A stretch of 10,294 bases of DNA, taken from NCBI GenBank assembly GCA_016929465.1, contig JAFGIT010000187.1, positions 1 through 10,294 on the forward strand, read 5' to 3'. Origin of the DNA: Candidatus Coatesiibacteriota bacterium (GTDB lineage Bacteria; B130-G9). Each line of letters opens with the position of its first letter. Position 1 is the stretch's first letter. Both the position numbers and the translations under genes were made by a program. Shown here piece after piece: positions 1-6,630 of this stretch. The notes beneath the pieces were generated by a model that did not search any database, was not told the DNA's origin, and worked only from the letters and a program-made list of their open reading frames with translations.

Positions 1-137
1 CGACGAGCCGGGGACATTTGTCAGGATGTGCGAAATAAGCCCCCCAGTGCAGGATTCTGCCACCGCTAATGTCAGCCCACCAGATACAAGGCGAGCCTTC
101 AGCTCCTCAGCCAATCGAGCCAGATCTCGCTCCGTCG

Positions 138-176
138 TCCTTTCCCCCTTTCCCTTTACCCTTTTTCCTTTGTCCT
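138..176. repeat. Polypyrimidine/polypurine tract with mirror repeat
   Basis: On the plus strand these bases are almost only C and T, interrupted by a single A and a G near the right end. Positions 139-153 form a perfect 15-base mirror repeat (CCTTTCCCCCTTTCC). The tract begins 27 bases beyond the stop codon of the leftward radical SAM gene, so the end of that transcript would be a G/A run. Mirror-symmetric homopurine tracts can form triplex (H-) DNA. Whether this one acts in transcription ending or mRNA stability is inference. The remainder of bases 1-202 shows no convincing gene. Confidence 0.5.
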
Positions 177-202
177 GCTGATTCGCCGATGGCGAATTGC
201 GC

Positions 203-1549
203 TCAGACACCAGTCTCTCTACCCAAAAGGCGCCTGACGAGCTTCTTAGCACCGTAAATCAGGCCGAAGATGCGGCCCAATGCTCTCGTCTGCCTATTCA
301 TATAGAACAGCCGCTTGAGGCCTACCTGTGCGGCCGGCAGCGTCGTCTCGTCGGACGTGAGAAGCCCTTCATCTACCGCAAGTTTGTGGATTTTCGTGTG
401 TGGTTCGACACGGATGTAGCTTGCGAAGACCCTGCATCTCGAGCGTAGTCTCAGCTTCGACCCGATGAAGAATTTCAGCAGCGCGAGAAGGTCGCTAGGC
501 CTCTCTCCAGCCGGGCTAATAAAGAAGTTGTAAGAGACCGAGGCTCTCGGATCCCCCTTGGCCATATTGAGCGTCCGCTCGATATCGGCGCGTCGCGACA
601 CTTTGCCCATCCTCTCGAGAACTGAATCCGTGAGGGCGTCGGGCGAAAAGGCGAATTCGACGCAGCCAGCCTCGAGAGCGAGGTTCCACTGCTCCTTGGT
701 CAAGAAGCGCTCGGAGAACCAGCCGATCCAGTCCACTTTGTCCCCGAGTTTTCGCGAGACCATCTCCCTGCAAATCGCTTCGGAATGAGGGGGCGGGATG
801 TTGAAGACGGGGGCTATGAACTGGAAGGTCTTGATGCCATGCTTTTCAATGAGCATCTGCACTTCATCGACGATCTTAACGGGGTCCCTCAGTCTCACCC
901 TCGGCCCGTTCAAAAATGGATACACGCAGTATATGCACTTCTGGGCGCAGCCCCGCGAGCTCTCGACTCCGATGCCGAAAGGCACTTCTCTGTAGGGAGC
1001 GGGATCAACGGCATAGGGCGCATCATCCGGGTATTCAGAAAGGTCGAATAGCTGCCCTTCGCCGGTCGATTTGACTTCGCGACCTTGGCGATGTAGCACT
1101 CCCCCAACCGATTGCGGATTATCCATGCCATCTAGTAGCGACTCGAAGGTGATTTCGCCCTCCGAGATGACGCCGAAGTCGATACTCGGCACCGCCTGCA
1201 TTATCTCATTCGAGTAAATCGAAAAGCCCGGGCCACCTATAACGATGCGTGAATTTGGGAGAGCCGACTTGATCGCATCGGCGATCTTGGGGATCTCCAG
1301 GAAGTAGTAGAACCGGTCTCGATATTGCGTCGTATCGACGTTTCTGAGCGAGATTCCGACGACATCCGGCGAATGTGCCTTCAATGCGGCGTTCAAACCG
1401 TCGTATGGCTCTCGGTGGATGTTCATGTCGAGTATCGAGACCTTGTGTTCGGTCTTCAGCGAGAGATAGCGCGCGAGTGCATTCAGTCCAGCAGGGAATA
1501 TTGGCGGCTCGAAGCGACCAAGATACGCCTGCACAAGCAGAAGCCTCAA
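203..1549 (-). CDS. B12-binding-type radical SAM protein
   Basis: A 448-residue cytoplasmic enzyme. The N-terminal part (about residues 1-145) has the look of a cobalamin-binding Rossmann domain: a first strand [18 protein letters not shown] near 19-29, [10 protein letters not shown] near 61-70, IVIGGPGFS near 102-110 and GVISEGE at 126-132. The canonical DxHxxG cobalamin-ligand motif is not visible, as in many class B radical SAM proteins. The radical SAM domain follows, with the 4Fe-4S motif CxxxCxxC at C201, C205 and C208. Family members are methyltransferases and other C-C or C-S bond-forming enzymes, often in lipid, cofactor or natural-product pathways; the substrate here is unknown. The basic C-terminal tail (about 420-444) could associate with the membrane. 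The start is TTG, supported by AGGAG nine bases upstream and by a 4-base overlap with the upstream VanZ-like gene, which implies translational coupling. The family call is firm; the reaction is open. Confidence 0.92.
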   Translation of the reverse strand: MRLLLVQAYLGRFEPPIFPAGLNALARYLSLKTEHKVSILDMNIHREPYDGLNAALKAHSPDVVGISLRNVDTTQYRDRFYYFLEIPKIADAIKSALPNSRIVIGGPGFSIYSNEIMQAVPSIDFGVISEGEITFESLLDGMDNPQSVGGVLHRQGREVKSTGEGQLFDLSEYPDDAPYAVDPAPYREVPFGIGVESSRGCAQKCIYCVYPFLNGPRVRLRDPVKIVDEVQMLIEKHGIKTFQFIAPVFNIPPPHSEAICREMVSRKLGDKVDWIGWFSERFLTKEQWNLALEAGCVEFAFSPDALTDSVLERMGKVSRRADIERTLNMAKGDPRASVSYNFFISPAGERPSDLLALLKFFIGSKLRLRSRCRVFASYIRVEPHTKIHKLAVDEGLLTSDETTLPAAQVGLKRLFYMNRQTRALGRIFGLIYGAKKLVRRLLGRETGV

Positions 1550-2004
1550 CGCGCCCTTCTCCTGTGCGCTCTCCTCAGAAATATGAGAAAGAGAATGATT
1601 ATCTGCGCGAATAGTCCGCCCAGGAAGTCCGCCGCTATGTCCGGGAGGCTCGCGTATCTGCTCTTTACGAAATACTGGTGGAATTCATCACTGACGGCGT
1701 AGGCCAGGCAGAACAAAGTCGCGATTGTGGCGGCCATCTTCGGGCTGAAGGAGACGGGCCTGGTCCTGAAGGCGATGTGGGCGAGTAGGCCCATTATGAA
1801 ATATTCGATGAAGTGGAGCACGTAATCCGGGACCTTGTTGAGCTCCCGTGGGACGTTCGAGATGGATGAACCAACGAAGACCAGTCCGCAATATCCGATG
1901 AGCATCGCCCACACGAGCAACGGCCGGTCCGTCAGTCCCTTCCTTCTCCCGAACGGTCTCTGTCGGCCTGAATTCAAAGGTCTTCTCCTTGGGCCTGTTC
2001 TCAT
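1546..2004 (-). CDS. VanZ-like family membrane protein
   Basis: A 152-residue protein with four predicted membrane segments (about residues 29-47, 62-78, 90-105 and 128-144). The VanZ-like signature is present: HFIEYF at 64-69, DEFHQYF at 106-112, then R116 and SLPDIAADFLGG at 119-130. VanZ confers low-level teicoplanin resistance in enterococci, but most members of the family have no known function, so resistance should not be assumed. The N-terminus is strongly basic (residues 2-22). It is the first gene of a leftward pair, and its TGA stop overlaps the TTG start of the radical SAM gene. The ATG at 2004 has only a weak ribosome site. An in-frame TTG at 1977 lies seven bases after AAGGAG and would give a 143-residue protein; it may be the true start. 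Confidence 0.9.
   Translation of the reverse strand: MRTGPRRRPLNSGRQRPFGRRKGLTDRPLLVWAMLIGYCGLVFVGSSISNVPRELNKVPDYVLHFIEYFIMGLLAHIAFRTRPVSFSPKMAATIATLFCLAYAVSDEFHQYFVKSRYASLPDIAADFLGGLFAQIIILFLIFLRRAHRRRAR
1559..1563 (-). promoter_or_regulatory. Ribosome binding site deciding TTG start
   Basis: AGGAG on the minus strand, inside the last codons of the VanZ-like gene, nine bases before the TTG at 1549. It supports the TTG as the start of the radical SAM gene and translational coupling of the two genes. Confidence 0.7.
1985..1990 (-). promoter_or_regulatory. Ribosome binding site for alternative VanZ start
   Basis: AAGGAG on the minus strand, seven bases before an in-frame TTG at 1977. It is the only strong Shine-Dalgarno match near the 5' end of the VanZ-like gene, and it suggests that initiation may occur nine codons inside the ATG at 2004. 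Confidence 0.45.
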
Positions 2005-2052
2005 ATTGATCTCGACATTTGCTCCACCACGATCGAATGCGGAGCGAGTTAT

Positions 2053-2058
2053 ATTATA
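2053..2058 (-). promoter_or_regulatory. Candidate -10 box for VanZ/radical SAM operon
   Basis: The minus strand reads TATAAT, a perfect sigma-70 -10 hexamer, 48 bases before the ATG at 2004. No good -35 hexamer is found at 16-18 bases spacing, and there is no TG extension, so the call rests on the -10 match and the location. Confidence 0.35.
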
Positions 2059-2234
2059 CCTGACGGCCAGGATTCACATCTCCGCAGGTTATAGCAATGC
2101 AGTTGTTTGAGCAAGTTCAGATGGAAGCATCCACCCACGCAGCAACCACTCGTTTTCCCCTACCGACACGGCCAGGATGCATCTCACCCCACCGCGATTG
2201 GCGCCCGCGCTCCGAGTCCGTCTGTCAAAATTAG

Positions 2235-2263
2235 TTGCAAGGTATTCCTTGTTGGCTTACTTT
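2235..2263 (+). promoter_or_regulatory. Weak candidate promoter for tRNA-Ser(CGA)
   Basis: TTGCAA at 2235-2240 and TACTTT at 2258-2263 are separated by 17 bases and end seven bases before the mature tRNA. The -35 match is fair and the -10 match is poor (three of six). Confidence 0.22.
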
Positions 2264-2270
2264 TGTGTGC

Positions 2271-2362
2271 GGAGAGATGCCGGAGAGGTCGATCGGGGCC
2301 GACTCGAAATCGGTTGTACGGCTTAAACCGTACCGGGGGTTCGAATCCCTCTCTCTCCGCCA
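2271..2362 (+). tRNA. tRNA-Ser (anticodon CGA)
   Basis: A class II tRNA of 89 bases plus an encoded CCA. The acceptor stem GGAGAGA (2271-2277) pairs with TCTCTCC (2352-2358), followed by discriminator G2359 and CCA 2360-2362. The anticodon stem GCCGA/TCGGT encloses the loop CTCGAAA (2303-2309), giving anticodon CGA at 2305-2307, which reads UCG. The long variable arm has the stem TACGG/CCGTA, as expected for serine tRNA. The T arm is GGGGG-TTCGAAT-CCCTC with one G-U pair. A short T run (2363-2367) follows without a convincing terminator stem before it. Confidence 0.97.
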
Positions 2363-2440
2363 TTTTTATTACCGCGAGACCTCCTTCGGAGAGTACTCCA
2401 CTAACTGATGGACCGCGGTTCAACGATGTAGGGATGGATG

Positions 2441-2614
2441 ATGAGTGACAATGGCTCCGGGCGTCACGGAAGAGCCGTGATCAAGACGGGTGTCGGCTTT
2501 GGCTCAGCGTTGGCGATAGCCATCTCGTGGTCCGTGAATAAGTCGATCCTCTGGGCGATAATTGACGGCGTGCTGTCCTGGATCTACGTGATCTATTACG
2601 CGGTGACGAGATAG
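2441..2614 (+). CDS. Small hydrophobic membrane protein between tRNA genes
   Basis: A 57-residue protein. Residues 1-15 are polar and basic (SDNGSGRHGRAVIK). Two hydrophobic stretches follow (about 17-31 and 36-55), with N33 and K34 between them forming a possible turn. The second ends in the aromatic run WIYVIYY (47-53). It resembles a compact two-helix membrane hairpin. The pattern resembles small unannotated membrane proteins that I recall from other bacteria, but I cannot verify this and assign no function. The start is one of two tandem ATGs (2438 and 2441). AGGG at 2430-2433 is seven bases from the second, which I prefer, and a stop at 2429-2431 rules out extension. The gene lies between two tRNA-Ser genes on the same strand and may share their transcript. 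Confidence 0.68.
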   Translation: MSDNGSGRHGRAVIKTGVGFGSALAIAISWSVNKSILWAIIDGVLSWIYVIYYAVTR

Positions 2615-2742
2615 GAGTTGGCAAAGCGGGAGAGCCTTGCGGTGCAGTCGCGTCAATCGGCCGGACGTAATGCCGACGGCTGAGGCGTATCGGACTTCCC
2701 GCTGTTTAGCTATTCTACAGATCGAGCCATTTTGTATTGAGC

Positions 2743-2832
2743 GGAGAGGTGTCCGAGAGGCCGAAGGAGCACGATTGGAAATCGTGTAGGCGCTAACACG
2801 TCTCGGGGGTTCGAATCCCCCCCTCTCCGCCA
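2743..2832 (+). tRNA. tRNA-Ser (anticodon GGA)
   Basis: A class II tRNA of 87 bases plus an encoded CCA. The acceptor stem GGAGAGG (2743-2749) pairs with CCTCTCC (2822-2828); the discriminator is G2829 and CCA is 2830-2832. The anticodon stem CACGA/TCGTG encloses the loop TTGGAAA, giving anticodon GGA at 2777-2779, which reads UCC and UCU. The long variable arm fits serine. The T arm GGGGG-TTCGAAT-CCCCC is perfectly paired. It lies 128 bases past the small membrane-protein gene and 380 bases after the tRNA-Ser(CGA) gene. Confidence 0.97.
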
Positions 2833-2935
2833 TCAAATGCGTCCACGGAGAGCTCATGGCCAGCCTCGATTCTTGGAGATACTGCCTGTTAAGGAACGAA
2901 CCTCCCATGCACCCACAATTCCCCAGGAGTAGAAC

Positions 2936-3598
2936 ATGACCGAATCGACTATCATCGACCGAATAAGGCAGAAGGAAGACCTCGAGCAACTGGTTGACCA
3001 CATAATAGATAATCCAGGCGAGATTAAGGTCCTGGTGAACGCAATCGAAACTCTGAAGGGCAACCTGAGGTACGCTGCCGAGAAGCTCATCCGGTTGACG
3101 AGTGAGAGGGAGCCGGCGTTGCTCTATCCCCACTTCGATTTCTTCGTGAGTCTGCTCGATTCAGAGAACTCATTTCTCAAATGGGGAGCCATCATCACAT
3201 TGTCGAATCTCGCCAGCGTGGACGAGGAGGACAAATTCAGCCGCATATTCGACAAGTACTACTCCTACGTGCGCGGGCCCAATGTGGTTTCGGCGTCCAA
3301 TGTCGTCGGAAATTCTTGGAAAATCGCCCTGGCGAAACCGGAACTCTCGGATGCCATCGTTGAGAAGGTCCTCGCGCTGGAGACCGCAGAGTTCGTCCAC
3401 AAGGACGAGCCGTCCCCCGAGTGCAGGAGAGTGGTGGCAGGAAATGCGATAGAGTCCTTCGGGAAGTTCTTCGATGTCATCAGAGATAAGGAGCGAGTCA
3501 TCGCATTCGTAGAGAGACAATTTGACAGCCCGCGTGCGGCAGTGAGCAAGCGTGCGGCGAAATTCCTGAAGATCTATTCCAATAGGCCCTTAAGCTGA
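2936..3598 (+). CDS. HEAT-like repeat protein
   Basis: A soluble, largely helical 220-residue protein with no signal peptide. Paired amphipathic helices typical of HEAT/ARM-type solenoids are visible: about residues 31-56 (VLVNAIETLKGNLRYAAEKLIRL), 66-93 (FFVSLLDSENSFLKWGAIITLSNLA), 117-150, 162-183 and 184-214. Such proteins are usually scaffolds for protein-protein contacts; no catalytic motif is seen. The charged segment 96-112 and the motif SASNVVGNSWKIALAKPEL (119-137) look conserved in kind, but I cannot assign a partner. The start is well supported: AGGAG at 2925-2929, six bases before ATG. It lies 103 bases after tRNA-Ser(GGA) and 68 bases before gpmI on the same strand. A functional link to either is not evident. 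Confidence 0.88.
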   Translation: MTESTIIDRIRQKEDLEQLVDHIIDNPGEIKVLVNAIETLKGNLRYAAEKLIRLTSEREPALLYPHFDFFVSLLDSENSFLKWGAIITLSNLASVDEEDKFSRIFDKYYSYVRGPNVVSASNVVGNSWKIALAKPELSDAIVEKVLALETAEFVHKDEPSPECRRVVAGNAIESFGKFFDVIRDKERVIAFVERQFDSPRAAVSKRAAKFLKIYSNRPLS

Positions 3599-3599
3599 C

Positions 3600-3628
3600 T
3601 TGTTTAATTATATGGGGGCTGTGATATT
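3600..3628 (+). promoter_or_regulatory. Candidate promoter for gpmI
   Basis: TTGTTT at 3600-3605 and GATATT at 3623-3628 are 17 bases apart. The second is preceded by TG at 3620-3621, giving an extended -10 arrangement. The pair sits in a locally AT-rich gap just past the HEAT-like gene, 38 bases before the gpmI ATG. This is a motif match only. Confidence 0.33.
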
Positions 3629-3656
3629 GTGATCTGGACTTTGGCAAACAGCATTT

Positions 3657-3664
3657 GAGGGGAG
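3657..3664 (+). promoter_or_regulatory. Ribosome binding site choosing the gpmI ATG
   Basis: GAGGGGAG lies immediately before the ATG at 3667; its GAGG core is six bases from that ATG. The in-frame TTG at 3655 overlaps this site, so it is unlikely to be the start. Confidence 0.65.
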
Positions 3665-3666
3665 AT

Positions 3667-5220
3667 ATGCAAAAACATAAAACAGCTGTTTTGGTGATAA
3701 TGGACGGTTGGGGGTTGAGCGGCGAGCGTAAGCACAACGCAGTCTATCTGGCCGATAAGCCCAACGTGGACCGGCTATGCGAGCTATATCCGAACACGAA
3801 GATCAAGGCATCGGGCGAGGCGGTCGGCCTTCCAGAGGGCCAGATGGGGAACTCCGAGGTTGGTCACCTCAACCTGGGCTCCGGGAGAATCGTCTATCAG
3901 GAGCTTGTGCGAATATCACGGGCGATACGCGATGGTGATTTCTTCAAAAATGAGGCATTGCTTTCGAGTGTGGAGGAGGCTAAGCGCAAGGGTTCCGCGG
4001 CACACATTCTGGGACTGCTGTCCGATGGTGGAGTACACAGCCACTTGGACCACGTCTTGGCGCTGGTGAGGCTGTGCAAGAAGGATGGCATTGAGCGGGT
4101 CTTTCTTCACTGCTTCCTCGACGGCAGGGACACGCCTCCTCAGAGTGCTTTGAATTACATAGAGCGGACGGAGAGGGAATTAGCTAGCTATATGGGTGCT
4201 AAAATAGCCAGCGTAGGGGGCCGATACTACGGGATGGACCGCGACAATCGCTGGAATCGAGTCGAGAAGGCTTATGATGCGATTGTCTTGGGTGAAGGGC
4301 CCCGGGCGTTGACCGCGACGGATGCGGTCAACCTTGGCTATTCCAGGGGTGAGATGGACGAGCTCATGCTCCCGACGGTCATCGTGGATGCGAATGATCA
4401 GCCGATCGGACCCGTGCGTGATGGGGACATCTGCATGTTCGCCAATTTCAGGGCGGACCGCACCAGGGAGATGACTTCGACGCTCATCGACCCCGGTTTC
4501 GACAGATTCGAGCGGAAGAGCTTCCCGAAGTTGGCAAGCTACGTGTGTATGACCGAATATAAAGAGGAGTTCGGGAATTTCGAAATCGTCAAGGTCGCAT
4601 ATCCCCCGCAGAGGCTCGAGAGAATCCTCGGAGCGGAAATAGAAGCTGCCGGAAAGAGGCAGTTCCACTCGGCGGAGACCGAGAAGTACGCGCATGTGAC
4701 TTTCTTCTTCAACGGAGGCGTTGAGGAGCCTTTCGAGCACGAGGATAGGCTTCTAATACCATCTCCATCGGTCGCAACGTACGATCTGAAGCCGGAGATG
4801 AGCGCGTATGAGGTTCGGGATGCGGTCGTCAATCGAATCCTATCCCGCAATTACGCCTTCGTCGTCGTGAACTTTGCCAATGCGGACATGGTCGGCCACA
4901 CGGGGGACCTCGAAGCCGCGATCAAGGCCGTCGAGACAGTCGATGAATGCGTGGGCGAGGTCGTGAAGGCGACTCTCTCCGTGGGTGGCTGCGCTATCGT
5001 GACCGCCGACCATGGAAATGCAGAGAAGATGTGGGACGAGGAGACAGGTGCGCCTCACACTGCGCACACAACTAATCCGGTTCCTTGCATCATCGTGGCA
5101 GATGGCTGCGGGCCTTTGATCCAGGATGGCAAGCTCGCTGACGTGGCCCCGACCATACTCACTCTTTTGGAGCTCGATGTCCCCGAGGAGATGAACGGCA
5201 CCGTGCTCTTCAAAAATTGA
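3667..5220 (+). CDS. gpmI: 2,3-bisphosphoglycerate-independent phosphoglycerate mutase
   Basis: The cytoplasmic glycolytic and gluconeogenic enzyme that interconverts 3- and 2-phosphoglycerate through a phosphoserine intermediate with two metal ions, usually Mn2+. The protein is 517 residues, the normal length, and all family blocks are intact. Counting from the chosen ATG: MDGWG (12-16, metal-binding Asp), MGNSEVGH (60-67, nucleophile Ser63), DGRDT (152-156), YYGMDRDNRW (187-196), NFRADR (260-265, substrate Arg), FFFNGG (346-351), DMVGHTG (407-413), ADHGN (447-451) and PHTAH (463-467). The phosphatase-like metal site and the inserted transferase domain are therefore both present. The ATG at 3667 is preferred over the TTG at 3655 because of GAGGGGAG just upstream. 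Its neighbours are not glycolytic; the gene probably has its own promoter. Confidence 0.98.
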   Translation: MQKHKTAVLVIMDGWGLSGERKHNAVYLADKPNVDRLCELYPNTKIKASGEAVGLPEGQMGNSEVGHLNLGSGRIVYQELVRISRAIRDGDFFKNEALLSSVEEAKRKGSAAHILGLLSDGGVHSHLDHVLALVRLCKKDGIERVFLHCFLDGRDTPPQSALNYIERTERELASYMGAKIASVGGRYYGMDRDNRWNRVEKAYDAIVLGEGPRALTATDAVNLGYSRGEMDELMLPTVIVDANDQPIGPVRDGDICMFANFRADRTREMTSTLIDPGFDRFERKSFPKLASYVCMTEYKEEFGNFEIVKVAYPPQRLERILGAEIEAAGKRQFHSAETEKYAHVTFFFNGGVEEPFEHEDRLLIPSPSVATYDLKPEMSAYEVRDAVVNRILSRNYAFVVVNFANADMVGHTGDLEAAIKAVETVDECVGEVVKATLSVGGCAIVTADHGNAEKMWDEETGAPHTAHTTNPVPCIIVADGCGPLIQDGKLADVAPTILTLLELDVPEEMNGTVLFKN

Positions 5221-5250
5221 GCCCGCGAATATAGAGAGGTCTGCGGCATT

Positions 5251-5277
5251 GCCCTCGCCCCGTTCTTGACCGAGGGC
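5251..5277 (+). terminator. Stem-loop after gpmI
   Basis: GCCCTCG at 5251-5257 pairs perfectly with CGAGGGC at 5271-5277 around a 13-base loop, 30 bases past the gpmI stop. No T run follows, so it is not a classical intrinsic terminator. It could stabilise the 3' end of the message or help Rho-dependent ending. Confidence 0.35.
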
Positions 5278-5357
5278 GTTCCATACTCGCGCTCTTTTGA
5301 TAGCACAAGACGGTTGAAGAGCGCCCCCCTTCAATGGGATACTCGCCTTCGACGACT

Positions 5358-5387
5358 CCTGCGGCGAAGCGGCTCCCCGCAGGTTTT
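5358..5387 (+). terminator. GC-rich hairpin followed by TTTT
   Basis: CCTGCGG at 5358-5364 pairs perfectly with CCGCAGG at 5377-5383 around a 12-base loop, followed directly by TTTT (5384-5387). The shape fits a modest intrinsic terminator for gpmI, or an attenuator-like element ahead of the radical SAM operon if transcription starts upstream. The T run is short. The rest of the 285-base gap (5221-5505) shows no supported gene. Confidence 0.42.
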
Positions 5388-5505
5388 CGTGCGAATTGCC
5401 GCAGCATTCTGAATGGATTATGGAGCCGATTGAATCGGAGTTGATTTGAGGAGATAAGGTCGGTAATCGCCATTTTGGCAATCGCCGACGTTTGGTCATT
5501 TCGCC

Positions 5506-6630
5506 ATGAAGGTCAAAAGCTATTCGGATCTATACAGGAAGCTCATCGGGCTGCATGCCAAGATCCCATACTGCATCTCGCCCAAGAAAGCGCTTCCGCC
5601 GCTTCAGGCTTTCTTTGAGGTCACTTATCGCTGCAATCTCAGGTGTGAGATGTGCCAGTTCAACGACTTCTTCGAAGTGAATGAGAGAGTCGCCGGCAAA
5701 AGCGAGGAGCTGAGTGCGGATGAAATCAGGGGCATCATCAGACAGGTCCCAAGATATTCGCTTCTCTCATTCAGCGGCGGAGAGCCATTTGTGCGCCCTG
5801 ACATCATCGAAATACTGGAGTATGCTTCTCGCCGTAATACCACGCATATCATCACCAACGGCACCCTCGTGAACGAAGAGAAGGCGAAGAGACTCGCCGA
5901 GCTCGGTGCCAATTCCTTCGGAAGAAAGGGGCTGGTCCTCATCGGTGTCTCGGTGCATGGAGACGAGGCACTTCACGATGGAATAACGAGATCTAAGGGC
6001 TCCTTCGAGAAGGCATGCAGGACGGTAGAGATGATACGGCATCATCGCGACAAGCTTGGCAAGAAGTATCCGCTGATCAATTTGAAGACCGTCATAACTA
6101 AGAAGACAGTCCCATTCCTTGGTTACATGTTCGAGCTTGCTGAGAAGCTCGGCGCTGACATCTGCAATTTACTGACCATGAACAGCGCGCTGGATTTCTA
6201 TTGCCGTCTGGCAAAGCTGGATGATATGGACAAGATCCGGTCGTGGGCGAATACGCCGGCTGTTCCCGAAAATCTGGATGTGGACCTTCTGGACAAGATG
6301 CTGAAAGAGGTCGAGGAGAAGGCTGCGAATTCGAGAGTGCAGCTGAGGCTTTCGCCGCAGGGGATACCGCGCCAGGAGATGGTCGATTTTCACAGGGACA
6401 GGCTCAACCTGGCGCGCTACGTGTGCTATATGCCCTGGTCGAAGGTCTTCATATCCGCTTACGGCGACGTCCTGATCTGTTTCAACCAGTGGGTCGGCAG
6501 CCTTCGCGAGAGCAGCTTGAGGGAGCTCTGGATGGCGCCAAAGATGATGAAATTTCGCGAGATGCTCAAGAATGCGGGCATTTTCCCAGCCTGCGCCGGA
6601 TGCTGCCAATCAGAGTACTCTCTGAGATAG
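5506..6630 (+). CDS. Radical SAM/SPASM domain protein
   Basis: A 374-residue cytoplasmic iron-sulfur enzyme. The N-terminal radical SAM motif is C43-NLR-C47-EM-C50, followed by SGGEP at 90-94 (S-adenosylmethionine binding) and ITNGT at 116-120. The C-terminal part resembles a SPASM/twitch domain with auxiliary-cluster cysteines: C307 (CYMPW), C325 (GDVLICFNQWVGSL) and C363xxC366-C367. SPASM proteins include sulfatase-maturing enzymes, peptide-modifying enzymes and others whose substrates are peptides, sugars or nucleotides; no precursor peptide is visible nearby. It is the first gene of a three-gene operon with a glycosyltransferase and a GNAT, so a role in modifying a glycan or envelope molecule is plausible but inferred. 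The ATG has no clear Shine-Dalgarno site. No in-frame start lies upstream, because a stop occurs at 5464-5466. Confidence 0.92.
   Translation: MKVKSYSDLYRKLIGLHAKIPYCISPKKALPPLQAFFEVTYRCNLRCEMCQFNDFFEVNERVAGKSEELSADEIRGIIRQVPRYSLLSFSGGEPFVRPDIIEILEYASRRNTTHIITNGTLVNEEKAKRLAELGANSFGRKGLVLIGVSVHGDEALHDGITRSKGSFEKACRTVEMIRHHRDKLGKKYPLINLKTVITKKTVPFLGYMFELAEKLGADICNLLTMNSALDFYCRLAKLDDMDKIRSWANTPAVPENLDVDLLDKMLKEVEEKAANSRVQLRLSPQGIPRQEMVDFHRDRLNLARYVCYMPWSKVFISAYGDVLICFNQWVGSLRESSLRELWMAPKMMKFREMLKNAGIFPACAGCCQSEYSLR

Larger units (their letters stand above)
2005..2270. other. Intergenic region between divergent units
   Basis: This 266-base gap separates the leftward VanZ/radical SAM pair from the rightward tRNA/small-gene cluster, so it should hold promoters for both directions. 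The AT-rich block at 2049-2058 is the best promoter-like core. I see no supported coding region here. Confidence 0.5.

Noticed and set aside
69-257. Rightward 62-codon proline/phenylalanine-rich frame
   Set aside because: Its composition comes from the polypyrimidine tract, and it runs into the 3' end of the radical SAM gene on the other strand.
2063-2178. 11-base direct repeat ACGGCCAGGAT at 2063-2073 and 2168-2178
   Set aside because: Short, only two copies, no associated structure or mobile gene; within what chance allows.
2184-2423. Leftward frame with a protein beginning MAEREGFEPP
   Set aside because: This is the antisense of tRNA-Ser(CGA). MAEREGFEPP is a well-known false protein start produced by translating the reverse strand of serine tRNA genes.
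2107-2448. Rightward 113-codon frame
   Set aside because: It reads straight through the mature tRNA-Ser(CGA) and has no protein-like pattern or ribosome site.
2331-2832. Near-identical 3' ends of the two tRNA-Ser genes as possible attachment-site repeats flanking a small island
   Set aside because: The shared bases are the normal T arm, acceptor stem and CCA of serine tRNAs. There is no integrase, and only a 57-codon gene lies between them.
2504-3133. Leftward 209-codon frame containing MAERGGFEPP
   Set aside because: It runs antisense through the small gene, tRNA-Ser(GGA) and the 5' part of the HEAT-like gene, with the same tRNA artefact inside.
5465-5486. Repeat of AATCGCC around GCCATTTTGGC before the radical SAM/SPASM gene as an operator
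   Set aside because: The inverted part has only three paired bases and the direct copies are seven bases long; too weak to call.
4840-5499. Leftward 219-codon frame over the end of gpmI and the following gap
   Set aside because: Mostly antisense to conserved gpmI blocks; no recognisable protein features.
6243-6599. Upstream extension of the glycosyltransferase frame
   Set aside because: This part lies wholly inside the radical SAM/SPASM gene, whose SPASM cysteines are encoded there in another frame. The extra residues are not family-like.
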